A model generated the notes under the pieces. That model made no database searches, was not told the origin of the DNA, and was given only the letters and a program-made list of their open reading frames with translations. From positions 1 to 64,000 of the forward strand of contig NZ_PYWB01000009.1 in assembly GCF_003056345.1 (NCBI RefSeq): a DNA stretch of 64,000 bases, in the 5' to 3' direction. Origin of the DNA: Devosia submarina (GTDB lineage: Bacteria > Pseudomonadota > Alphaproteobacteria > Rhizobiales > Devosiaceae). Positions 23,934-31,777 of the stretch are shown in pieces (position 1 is the first letter of the stretch; each line of letters opens with the position of its first letter). A program made the translations under genes and the position numbers.

Positions 23934-25211
23934 GTGAAGAATCTGATGAAGATCGCAATGCTGTCGACGGCGCTGCTGTCGGTGGGCGCCGTGCAGGCGC
24001 AGGAAACCGTGGTGTGGTGGGACTTCCTTGCCGGCGGTGACGGCGTGCGCATGAAGTCGCTGATCGAGCGGTTCAACGAGGAACATGCCGGCGAAATCAC
24101 CATCCAGCCAACGACGCTGGAATGGGGTACGCCCTTCTACACCAAGGTGCAGACCTCGGCCGCCATTGGCGAAGGCCCCGATGTGATGACCTATCACCTT
24201 TCGCGCGTGCCGCTCGGGGTGGAATCGGGCGCGCTGGCGCCGCTCAGCACCGAAGACCTTTCCAGCGTCGGCCTCACTGCAGATGCCTTCCAGGCCGCAA
24301 ACTGGGAAGCAGGCCAGAGCGACGGCCAGCAATATGCCGTTCCGTTCGATATCCACTCCATCATCCTTTACTACAACAAGGACAAGCTGGCCGAAGCAGG
24401 TCTGCTGGGTGAAGACGGCAAGCCGACCGGCCTCGATGGCGCCGAAAACTTCATGGCGGCGCTTGAGAAGCTCAAGGGTGGCTCGCAGTATTCGGTGTCG
24501 CTGCAGACCTCGGGCGACGGCACGCCATGGCGCGTGTTCTATTCGCTGTTTGGCCAGCAGGACGGCGTGTTCCTGGCTGAAGACGGCACCTTCTTCCCCG
24601 AGGACAGCATTCCAAAGGCCGTTGCAGCCGTTGAAACCATGGCCAGCTGGGTTGAAGGCGGCTATGCGCCCCAGCTGACCGAATATGAAGGCTCGGTTGC
24701 CCTGTTCACCAATGGCGATGCGGCCCTCCATATCAACGGCGTGTGGGAAGTGCCCACGCTGGTGGACCTCGAAGCCAAGGGCGAGCTCGGCTTTGAATGG
24801 GGCGCTGTTGCCCTGCCGACCTTCTTTGACCATCCGGCGACCTGGGCGGATTCGCATGCCTTTGCGATCCCCAACAATGCCGGCAAGGAAATGACGCCCG
24901 AAAAGAAGGCCGCCGTGCTCGAAGTCATCTCCTGGATGAACGAGAATTCGCTCTCCTGGGCTGACGCCGGCCACATCCCGGCCTTCAACGCCACTCGCGA
25001 AAGCGAAGAGTTCAAGACCATGGAGCCGAACGCGACCTATTCGATTCTGGCCGAAACCGCCGTGTTCGATCCCAAGTCGACCCTGGCTGGCGTGGCATCG
25101 CCCGTTTATGACGCCGTTGCCAACTACATCAGCCCCGCCATGAACGGCGAAATGGAACCGCAGGAAGCTATCGAAGAGATGAAGGCGGACCTGCAGGACC
25201 AGGCTGAGTAA
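23934..25211 (+). CDS. Carbohydrate ABC importer, periplasmic binding protein
   Basis: This 425-residue cluster B binding protein has a Sec signal (cleavage near VQA-QE, residue 23) and a MalE/UgpB-like two-lobe fold; WWDFLAGGDG at the mature N-terminus and VPFDIHSIILYYNKD in the hinge region are typical. It would bind an oligosaccharide or glycoside and deliver it to the permeases at 25272 and 26147. The start is a GTG at 23934 preceded by GGGAGG. The 170-bp interval after the ATPase gene is GC-rich with small inverted repeats and may hold a promoter or processing site, as binding proteins are often made in excess. Confidence 0.9.
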   Translation: MKNLMKIAMLSTALLSVGAVQAQETVVWWDFLAGGDGVRMKSLIERFNEEHAGEITIQPTTLEWGTPFYTKVQTSAAIGEGPDVMTYHLSRVPLGVESGALAPLSTEDLSSVGLTADAFQAANWEAGQSDGQQYAVPFDIHSIILYYNKDKLAEAGLLGEDGKPTGLDGAENFMAALEKLKGGSQYSVSLQTSGDGTPWRVFYSLFGQQDGVFLAEDGTFFPEDSIPKAVAAVETMASWVEGGYAPQLTEYEGSVALFTNGDAALHINGVWEVPTLVDLEAKGELGFEWGAVALPTFFDHPATWADSHAFAIPNNAGKEMTPEKKAAVLEVISWMNENSLSWADAGHIPAFNATRESEEFKTMEPNATYSILAETAVFDPKSTLAGVASPVYDAVANYISPAMNGEMEPQEAIEEMKADLQDQAE

Positions 25212-25271
25212 CAATTATTTCCGTCCGGCGGCTTGCGAGCCGCCGGACCATCTTCCAGGGGCCAAAGCACC

Positions 25272-26150
25272 ATGATCAGGAACCAACGCCGCGAATGGGC
25301 GGTCGCTTTCCTTCTCGTCCTGCCGTTTTTGCTGACCTATGGCGTGCTGTTTGTTTGGCCAACCATCCAGATGGTGCAGCTCAGCTTCACCGACGCGCCC
25401 CTGATCGGGACAGGCGAATGGGTGGGTTTTGAAAACTACATCGAGATGTTCGATGATCGCCGGTTCTGGACCGCGTTCAACAACACGGCCTATTTCGTTG
25501 TCCTGACCGTTATTCCCAATACGCTGATCGGGCTGGCGATCGCCATGATGGTGTCGCGCCTTAAGGGCTGGCAGCAGAGCCTGATCCTGGCAATGTTCTT
25601 TCTGCCCTATATCCTGCCGGTTTCGGTGGTTTACCGTATCTGGAACTGGATGTTCAACGTGCAGTTCGGCATCCTGCAATACCCCATCAGCTTCTTTGCG
25701 GGGGAAACCATCAACGTATTCCGCACCCAGTGGATGTTTATGCCGGCCGTGGCGCTGGTGACCATCTGGTGGACTTGCGGGTTCAATATCCTGCTGTTTT
25801 TGGCCGGCCTGCGCTCGATATCGCCCGATATCTATGAAGCCGCAGCGCTCGACAATGCCAATCGCTGGACTATTTTCCGCAAGATCACCTGGCCCTTGAT
25901 CTGGCCGGTGACGGCGCTGGTCTTGACCATCCAGCTGATTTTGCAGCTCAAGATTTTCGACCAGGTTTACCTGTTCGTGCAGGGCGGGCGGCCTGATCCG
26001 TCCATGGTGATGGTGCAGTATATTTATACCATGGCGTTCCAGCGCAATCAGGGTGGCTATGCCGCCGCCATTGCCGTGGCGCTGTTTGTGATCGTGATTG
26101 TGTTTTCCGTGCTGCAGTTCCAGCTGCTGCGGGCCCGAGGTGAAAAATGA
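25272..26150 (+). CDS. Carbohydrate ABC importer permease (MalF type)
   Basis: This 292-residue permease has six TM helices and the cytoplasmic EAA loop YEAAALDNANRWTIFRKITW that docks onto the ATPase. The ATG at 25272 is used; the longer frame upstream runs through the intergenic spacer. It overlaps the second permease by 4 bp (ATGA), showing translational coupling. Confidence 0.9.
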   Translation: MIRNQRREWAVAFLLVLPFLLTYGVLFVWPTIQMVQLSFTDAPLIGTGEWVGFENYIEMFDDRRFWTAFNNTAYFVVLTVIPNTLIGLAIAMMVSRLKGWQQSLILAMFFLPYILPVSVVYRIWNWMFNVQFGILQYPISFFAGETINVFRTQWMFMPAVALVTIWWTCGFNILLFLAGLRSISPDIYEAAALDNANRWTIFRKITWPLIWPVTALVLTIQLILQLKIFDQVYLFVQGGRPDPSMVMVQYIYTMAFQRNQGGYAAAIAVALFVIVIVFSVLQFQLLRARGEK

Positions 26151-27037
26151 GCGTGGCACAGCAAGAAGCAGGAACGATGACCTCGGCCCAGACAGCCAAG
26201 CGTGGGCGCTCGCGTGGATGGGATTTCGGAGCGCTGCTCTTGACCCTGGTGACGGTGGTGTTCGCCGTGCTTTGGGCCTTCCCGATCTATTGGGCGCTGG
26301 TGACGACGCTCAAGCCAGAGTCGCAGGTGATCGGCAAATCGCTCGATTTCCTGCCGCGCACCTGGACCTTTGATGCTTATTGGCACGTGCTGGTGAATAC
26401 CCAGATCGGGCGGTGGTATCTTAATTCGCTGGTGACGTCGGTTGCGGTGACGGTGCTGACGTTGGCGATCAGCGCGGCAACGGCCTATGCGCTGAGCCAG
26501 CTCCGGTTCCCCGGGCGCAAGCTCATCTATTACACGATCCTCGCCAGCTTCATGGTTCCAATCGCGGCCCTGATCGTCAACCACTTCATCCTGATGGCGC
26601 AGTTTGGGCTGATCAATAATTGGCTCGGGGTGATCTTTCCGCAGCTGATCCACCCTGTGGTGATCATTGTCTACAAGAACTTCTTTGACTCCGTGCCCAA
26701 GGAGTTCCGCGAGGCGGCCAAGATGGATTCAGCCAGCGAATGGCGCATCTTCACCCGCATCTACCTGCCCATGAACTGGGGCATCACCACGGCGCTGGCG
26801 ATCGTCACCTTTATCGGGGCGTGGAACAATTTCCTGTGGCCGTTCCTGGCCGTGTCCAGGCCCGAGATGATGAACGTGGCCGTTGGTATCACGCAGGTGA
26901 ACGACGCCTTTGGGGTGGCCTATGCGCGCGAACTGGCGGGTGCAATCCTGGCGGCGCTCCTGGTGGCGGTGCTCTACCTCATCTTTCAGCGGCGCGTGAC
27001 GCAGGCCATCATGCTGTCGGCCGGTATCAAGGGCTAG
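26147..27037 (+). CDS. Carbohydrate ABC importer permease (MalG type)
   Basis: This 296-residue permease has six TM helices and the EAA loop FREAAKMDSASEWRIFTRIY. It pairs with the preceding permease to form the membrane channel. It is the last gene of the GH2/importer locus; a tRNA gene follows 78 bp later. Confidence 0.9.
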   Translation: MSVAQQEAGTMTSAQTAKRGRSRGWDFGALLLTLVTVVFAVLWAFPIYWALVTTLKPESQVIGKSLDFLPRTWTFDAYWHVLVNTQIGRWYLNSLVTSVAVTVLTLAISAATAYALSQLRFPGRKLIYYTILASFMVPIAALIVNHFILMAQFGLINNWLGVIFPQLIHPVVIIVYKNFFDSVPKEFREAAKMDSASEWRIFTRIYLPMNWGITTALAIVTFIGAWNNFLWPFLAVSRPEMMNVAVGITQVNDAFGVAYARELAGAILAALLVAVLYLIFQRRVTQAIMLSAGIKG

Positions 27038-27115
27038 GCGGCGCTAAGGAACGGTTTATCCTCGTTGCTGCCCAGCATTGACGGGGATAAGCCTGATCCG
27101 TACCAATACGAGCAT

Positions 27116-27190
27116 GGCCTCGTGGCGGAGGGACACGCAGGGGATTGCAAATCCCCAAACCCTTGGTTCAAGTCCAGGGCGAGGCCTCCA
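27116..27190 (+). tRNA. tRNA-Cys (GCA), unusual T arm
   Basis: The cloverleaf reads: acceptor GGCCTCG pairing with CGAGGCC (7 Watson-Crick pairs), a D arm GCGG...CGC, anticodon arm GGGGA-TTGCAAA-TCCCC with anticodon GCA, T loop TTCAAGT, then U73 and an encoded CCA. U73 is a cysteine identity base. The T stem has six pairs (CCTTGG/CCAGGG) instead of five, so the coaxial acceptor-T helix is 13 bp; the RNA may be atypical or decaying. A terminator follows 18 bp downstream. Confidence 0.78.
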
Positions 27191-27208
27191 TTTTCCCCTT
27201 TCGCGCAA

Positions 27209-27239
27209 AAAACGGCGGCTGCTGAAGCGCCGCCGTTTT
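27209..27239 (+). terminator. Terminator after tRNA-Cys
   Basis: AAAACGGCGGC pairs perfectly with GCCGCCGTTTT around a 9-base loop; the stem ends in TTTT. Confidence 0.85.
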
Positions 27240-27313
27240 CCCATCCTTAAGGCTGGTCAAGGGCCATCGCTGATGCCAAAAGACTGCCTAGGCTCGCCAA
27301 TCAAGAGGCTTTC

Positions 27314-28615
27314 ATGACCGAGACTTCCCTTTTCGCCCGTGTTGTTGCAGCTGTCGGGGCTGTTGCCGTTGCCGTTCGGCACCGGGGCGATGGTCCACGC
27401 TCTCCGGTTTATGGCACGACGCCGGCCATTCCCGAGCCCAAGCCGCAGGGTTCGATCCCCACGCTCAAGATGCCAACGGCCAAGGGCTGGGAAGGCGGGC
27501 GCACGCCCGTGCCGGCGCCGGGTCTCAAGGTCAATGCCTTTGCCGCCAGGCTCGATCATCCGCGCAACATGCTGGTGCTGCCCAATGGCGATGTGCTGGT
27601 GGCCGAATCCATGGGTGAATCGGGCAATCCCAAGACGCTGTTCGACCACGCCATGTCGAGCACCATGAAGCGGGCGCGCGCTTCGGGCGACAGCCCCAAT
27701 CGCATTACCCTGCTGCGCGATGCCGATGGCGATGGGGTGGCGGAAACCCGCCATGCCTTTATCGAAAATGTGCGCCAGCCCTATGGCATGGTGCTGATCG
27801 GGGACACGCTTTATGTGGGCGCGAGCGATGCCGTTCTGGCCTATCCCTATCAGCCCGGCGCCACGCGCATCACGACGCCCGGGCGCAAGATCATGGATCT
27901 CGTCCCCGGCGGGCATTGGACGCGCAATCTGATCGCCAGCAAGGACGGCCAAAAGCTTTATGTGGCCGTGGGCTCGCTCAGCAATATCGCCGAGGGCGGG
28001 ATGGCCGTGGAAGAAAACCGCGCCTGCATCCACGAACTCGACCTCCAAAGCGGCCAGTCCCGCATTTTTGCCGGTGGCCTGCGCAATCCGGTGGGCATGG
28101 CCTGGGAGCCGTCCACTGACACGCTTTACACCGTGGTCAATGAGCGCGACGGCTTGGGCGATGAAACCCCGCCCGATTACCTGACCTCCGTGCGCGATGG
28201 CGGCTTTTATGGCTGGCCCTATAGCTATTGGGGCCAGACCGTGGATGATCGCGTGCCGCAGGATGCCGCCAAGGTGGCATCGGCCCTTGCGCCCGACTTT
28301 GCCCTGGGCGGGCATACCGCATCCCTGGGCTTGTGCTGGCTGCCGCAGGGCACGCTGCCCGGTTTCCCCGCGGGCATGGCCATTGGCCAGCATGGTTCGT
28401 GGAACCGCTCGACGCTGAGCGGCTACAAGCTGGCCTTTGTTCCATTCGAAAACGGCAAGCCCACGGGCCTGCCGCGCGAAATCCTCACCGGCTTCCTGTC
28501 GCCCGACGAGAAATTCTCCTATGGCCGCCCGGTGGGCGTGGCGCTGGCAGCCGACGGCGCCGTGTTGATGGCGGACGATGTGGGCGATGTGATCTGGCGC
28601 GTGACGGGCGCTTGA
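27314..28615 (+). CDS. PQQ-dependent glucose/sorbosone dehydrogenase-like beta-propeller protein
   Basis: This 433-residue protein of the soluble quinoprotein dehydrogenase (GSDH/sorbosone dehydrogenase) family has repeated beta-propeller blades: LDHPRNMLVLPNGDVLVAE, a Ca-type DADGDGVAE loop, YVAVGSLSN, RNPVGMAWEP and GQHGSWNRS. An N-terminal hydrophobic stretch (about residues 8-20) could be a signal or anchor, but it is followed at once by basic residues and is atypical. It would oxidise a sugar or alcohol in the periplasm using PQQ. It is followed, 2 bp after its stop, by a NitT/TauT-type ABC importer, so the four genes look like one operon. Substrate and cofactor are inferred from family only. 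Confidence 0.8.
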   Translation: MTETSLFARVVAAVGAVAVAVRHRGDGPRSPVYGTTPAIPEPKPQGSIPTLKMPTAKGWEGGRTPVPAPGLKVNAFAARLDHPRNMLVLPNGDVLVAESMGESGNPKTLFDHAMSSTMKRARASGDSPNRITLLRDADGDGVAETRHAFIENVRQPYGMVLIGDTLYVGASDAVLAYPYQPGATRITTPGRKIMDLVPGGHWTRNLIASKDGQKLYVAVGSLSNIAEGGMAVEENRACIHELDLQSGQSRIFAGGLRNPVGMAWEPSTDTLYTVVNERDGLGDETPPDYLTSVRDGGFYGWPYSYWGQTVDDRVPQDAAKVASALAPDFALGGHTASLGLCWLPQGTLPGFPAGMAIGQHGSWNRSTLSGYKLAFVPFENGKPTGLPREILTGFLSPDEKFSYGRPVGVALAADGAVLMADDVGDVIWRVTGA

Positions 28616-28617
28616 GC

Positions 28618-29619
28618 GTGACGGGGAAAACAGCTGTGCTGCGTTTGGGCGTGCTGCCGGTTTTCGCCTCCGTTCTGGCGGGTTCGGTGGCCGTGGCGCA
28701 GGAGGCTTTGCCGACCCTTCTTGTTGGTGTGCAGGAAAGCGGCACCGTTCAATGGGAAATCGAGACCATCGAGGCGCTGGAACTCGACCAGAAGCATGGG
28801 CTGGATCTCGAGATCCGGCCCTTGGCCGATAGCCGGGCAGGGCAGATCGCGCTGCAGACCGGCGCCGTGGATGTGATCCTTTCCGATTTCGTTTGGGTGT
28901 CGATCCAGCGTGGGCAGGGCAATATGGTCGCCATGGTACCCCACTCGCTTGCCGTGGGTGGGCTCATGGTGCCGCCCGATAGTGCAATCAAAACCGTGGC
29001 CGACCTCAAGGGCAAGAACATTGCCGTGGCCGGTGGGCCGGTCGACAAGAATTGGGTGATCCTCCAGGCCTTCTACAACAGCGTTACCGGCGGCGTTCTG
29101 GCCGATGAGGCCAGTGCCCGGTTCGGCGCGCCGCCGCTCGTCAATGAATTGCTCGCAGGCGAGCAGGCCGATGCGGGGCTCAATTTCTGGCAATGGAATG
29201 CGCGGCTCAAGGCCATGGGAATGAACGAAGTTCTGCCCGCAGCTGAGATGTTGCGCGAGCTGGGCGTTTCCGAACAACCGCCGCTGCTGGGTTGGACCTT
29301 TACCGATGCAACAGCCGAGACCAAGAGCGAGGCCCTGACGCGGTTTCTCGATGCTTCGTTTGAAGCCAAGGCGGTTTTGCTGGAGGATGACGCCGTTTGG
29401 GATGGGCTGCGCGACCTGATGGGCGCGGCGGATGACCAGGCGCTCTTTGCGCAGCTGCGCGATGATTATCGCGCGGGCATTGTGCGCGGATATGATCCCG
29501 AGCATGTGGAAGCCGCTGAAGAGGCCTTTGCGCTTTTGGCGCGCCATGGCGGCGCTGATCTGGTGGGCGAGCAAACGGCGCTGGAGCCCGGCACCTTCTG
29601 GGCGGGATACCGGAAATAA
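28618..29619 (+). CDS. NitT/TauT-family ABC importer, periplasmic binding protein
   Basis: This 333-residue NMT1/THI5-like binding protein has a signal peptide (cleavage near SVAVAQEA) and the class features: LPTLLVGVQESGTVQWE, VDVILSDFVWVSIQRGQG and DLKGKNIAVAGGP. The family carries taurine, sulfonates, nitrate, thiamine precursors and similar small organics. The GTG at 28618 starts 2 bp after the stop of the quinoprotein gene. The permease and ATPase follow. The ligand may be linked to the dehydrogenase next door, for example its substrate, product or cofactor, but nothing in the sequence decides this. Confidence 0.83.
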   Translation: MTGKTAVLRLGVLPVFASVLAGSVAVAQEALPTLLVGVQESGTVQWEIETIEALELDQKHGLDLEIRPLADSRAGQIALQTGAVDVILSDFVWVSIQRGQGNMVAMVPHSLAVGGLMVPPDSAIKTVADLKGKNIAVAGGPVDKNWVILQAFYNSVTGGVLADEASARFGAPPLVNELLAGEQADAGLNFWQWNARLKAMGMNEVLPAAEMLRELGVSEQPPLLGWTFTDATAETKSEALTRFLDASFEAKAVLLEDDAVWDGLRDLMGAADDQALFAQLRDDYRAGIVRGYDPEHVEAAEEAFALLARHGGADLVGEQTALEPGTFWAGYRK

Positions 29620-29639
29620 ATCGGAGCGCCGGACAGCCC

Positions 29640-30392
29640 TTGCGCGTGGAGCGACTGCTCGAGATTGTCTCGCTGCCGCTCCTGCTTCTGCTTTGGCAAA
29701 TCCTGGCCATGGTGTTTACCCATCGGCTGTTTCCCTCGCCAATCGATGTTGCGCAAACCATGTGGGATTTGGCGGCCGGAGGTCGCCTGCTGCCGGATTT
29801 AGCTAAAACTCTCGCACGTGCGGGGGCGGGGTTCGTTTTGGCCATGGCGTTGGGGACGGCGCTTGGCATTGTGCTGGGCCGGGTGCGTTGGCTGGATCGC
29901 CTCTTTTCGGGTTGGCTGCTGGTGGGGCTCAATCTGCCCGCCATTGTCGTAGCCATCGTGCTTTATATCTGGCTGGGGCTGACGGAAACGGCGCTGGTGC
30001 TGGCTGTGGTGATCAACAAGATGCCGCTTGTGGCGACCACGATCCGCGAGGGCGTGCGCAGCTTTTTGCCCGAATATGAGGAACTGGCGCAGGCGCTGCG
30101 CCTGCCGTTGGGGCGCAAGCTGGGTCGCGTTTACCTGCCGCAATTGCTGCCCTTCGTGCTTGCCGCGGCGCGTACCGGGCTTTCGCTGATCTGGAAAATC
30201 GTCCTTGTGTTCGAGGTGCTGGGGAGCGATGGCGGCATGGGATACCGGGTGGGCGTGTTGTTCCAGTTTTTCGATATCGCCGGGATTTTGGCCTATACGA
30301 CAGCGTTTATCCTTGTGGTGCTGCTGCTGGAGCATGGCTTGTTGCGCCCGCTGGAGCGGAGGGTGCTGCGATGGCGCGCGGACCCGGCTTAA
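29640..30392 (+). CDS. NitT/TauT-family ABC importer permease
   Basis: This 250-residue permease has about six TM helices and the EAA-type loop EELAQALRLPLGRKLGRVYL. The start is uncertain: a TTG at 29640 gives the longest product and a GTG lies two codons in. It overlaps the ATPase gene by 22 bp. Confidence 0.85.
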   Translation: MRVERLLEIVSLPLLLLLWQILAMVFTHRLFPSPIDVAQTMWDLAAGGRLLPDLAKTLARAGAGFVLAMALGTALGIVLGRVRWLDRLFSGWLLVGLNLPAIVVAIVLYIWLGLTETALVLAVVINKMPLVATTIREGVRSFLPEYEELAQALRLPLGRKLGRVYLPQLLPFVLAAARTGLSLIWKIVLVFEVLGSDGGMGYRVGVLFQFFDIAGILAYTTAFILVVLLLEHGLLRPLERRVLRWRADPA

Positions 30393-31081
30393 GCCTTCAA
30401 ATCGCCGAAAAGCGGTTTGCCGGCAGTGCCGAGCCGCTGTTCAGGGATTTGCGGCTCGATGTGGCGCCGGGAAGCGTGGTCGCAGTGCTGGGCCCATCGG
30501 GGGTGGGCAAATCAACGCTTTTGCGGCTGGTGGCGGGGATTGATCGGGCGTTTTCCGGCGCCATCACCATTGATGGGCGCCCGGCGCGTGAGGCAGCGCC
30601 GCCCGGCTTTGTGTTCCAGGATGCGCGTTTGCTGCCCTGGTTGACGGCTGCAGGCAATCTTCGGCTGGCAGCGCCGGACCTCGATGAGGCACGGGCAGAG
30701 CAGCTGCTGGGGCAGGTAGGCCTTTCCGGCGCGGCCGGGCTTTATCCCAGGCAATTGTCGGGTGGCATGCAGCGGCGTGTTGCCCTGGCGCGGGCCCTGG
30801 CGCCTGGCGGGGGCCTGCTGTTGCTTGATGAGCCTTTTGTGTCGCTGGACCGCGCCCTGGCTGATGACATGCACCAATTGTTGCGCGATGTTTTTGCGAG
30901 CTCGCAAGCCAGCGTGCTGCTGGTGACGCATGATCCGCTTGATGCGGCGCAATTGGCGGATCGTGCTCTTGTATTGGGCGGTGGACCGGCGCGTATCCAG
31001 AAGGATGTGGCTTTCCCCATTGGGCGAGCGGAGCGAGACGGGAGCCTCGTCCGCAATTATGCAAGTCAGCTTGGCGCCTAG
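30371..31081 (+). CDS. NitT/TauT-family ABC importer ATPase
   Basis: This 236-residue ATPase has Walker A GPSGVGKST, signature LSGGMQRR, Walker B LLLLDEPFVSLD and H-loop VTHDPLDA. The Q-loop FQDARLLPWLT is typical of the TauB/SsuB branch. It completes the importer that begins at 28618. Confidence 0.88.
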   Translation: MARGPGLSLQIAEKRFAGSAEPLFRDLRLDVAPGSVVAVLGPSGVGKSTLLRLVAGIDRAFSGAITIDGRPAREAAPPGFVFQDARLLPWLTAAGNLRLAAPDLDEARAEQLLGQVGLSGAAGLYPRQLSGGMQRRVALARALAPGGGLLLLDEPFVSLDRALADDMHQLLRDVFASSQASVLLVTHDPLDAAQLADRALVLGGGPARIQKDVAFPIGRAERDGSLVRNYASQLGA

Positions 31082-31155
31082 CTTTTTGGCCTTTGTTCGC
31101 TTTTGGTTAACCATAAAAGTGCAAGATGGCCCTGTCGATCGATGGGATTACTTTG

Positions 31156-31668
31156 ATGCGCGTCCTTGCTCTTGCCTTCGCCTTTTTGCCCTTTTGCGCC
31201 GGCGCCGCATTGGCCGGTCCCATGCCGGTCTTGCCTGATTTGCCGCCACTGCCCGAGATTTCCGGGACGATCGATAGCGGCGGGTTCTATGCGGGCGTGC
31301 TTGCGGGCTGGGGCGGTGGCGCTGCAGTCGAGGATGGGCTGGAGGCGGGCATTGTAGTGGGGGCGACCATGCCGGCGGCGGATCTGCTGATCGGGGCCGA
31401 AGCCCTGCTTTCGGGCAATCTGCACGGGGGCGGCGCCATTGAGGCGGGGCTGCGGCTGGGCTTTCCGGTGGGCGACAGCTTTGCCCTCTTCAGCACTGCA
31501 GGACTGGGTTATGATTTCGACCGGGATGCCTTTGCCGTTTTGGGCTTTGGCGCCGAGGCCGATCTTGGCGATGACTGGCTCCTGCGCGCCGACTATCGCG
31601 CCAATCTCGATCTCAGCGGTGAAGCCATTAGCCATCGCATTTTGAGCGGCCTTGTTAAGCGCTTCTAA
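31156..31668 (+). CDS. Small outer-membrane beta-barrel-like protein
   Basis: The product of about 170 residues has a signal peptide (MRVLALAFAFLPFCAGAALA) and then alternating hydrophobic/glycine strands (GGFYAGVLAGWGGGAA, FALFSTAGLGYDFD) and a C-terminal aromatic residue (VKRF). This is the pattern of small porin-like barrels such as Omp25/OmpW relatives common in Hyphomicrobiales. The start at 31156 is chosen because it gives a clean signal peptide; an in-frame ATG at 31126 would add ten residues. No ligand or partner is evident. Confidence 0.65.
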   Translation: MRVLALAFAFLPFCAGAALAGPMPVLPDLPPLPEISGTIDSGGFYAGVLAGWGGGAAVEDGLEAGIVVGATMPAADLLIGAEALLSGNLHGGGAIEAGLRLGFPVGDSFALFSTAGLGYDFDRDAFAVLGFGAEADLGDDWLLRADYRANLDLSGEAISHRILSGLVKRF

Positions 31669-31777
31669 ACCCAGGTTTTCGCAAGCCATGACAGGTGCTT
31701 AAACCTTAAGCATTCGGTAGCCTAACGCAGCCATAGTCCCACCCAGCTACAAGAAATGAAGCTTGGGAGTGGCTGAA

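Noticed and set aside
27116..27313. tRNA-Cys considered as an integration site of a genomic island
   Set aside because: No integrase and no repeated tRNA 3' end were seen downstream in the window.
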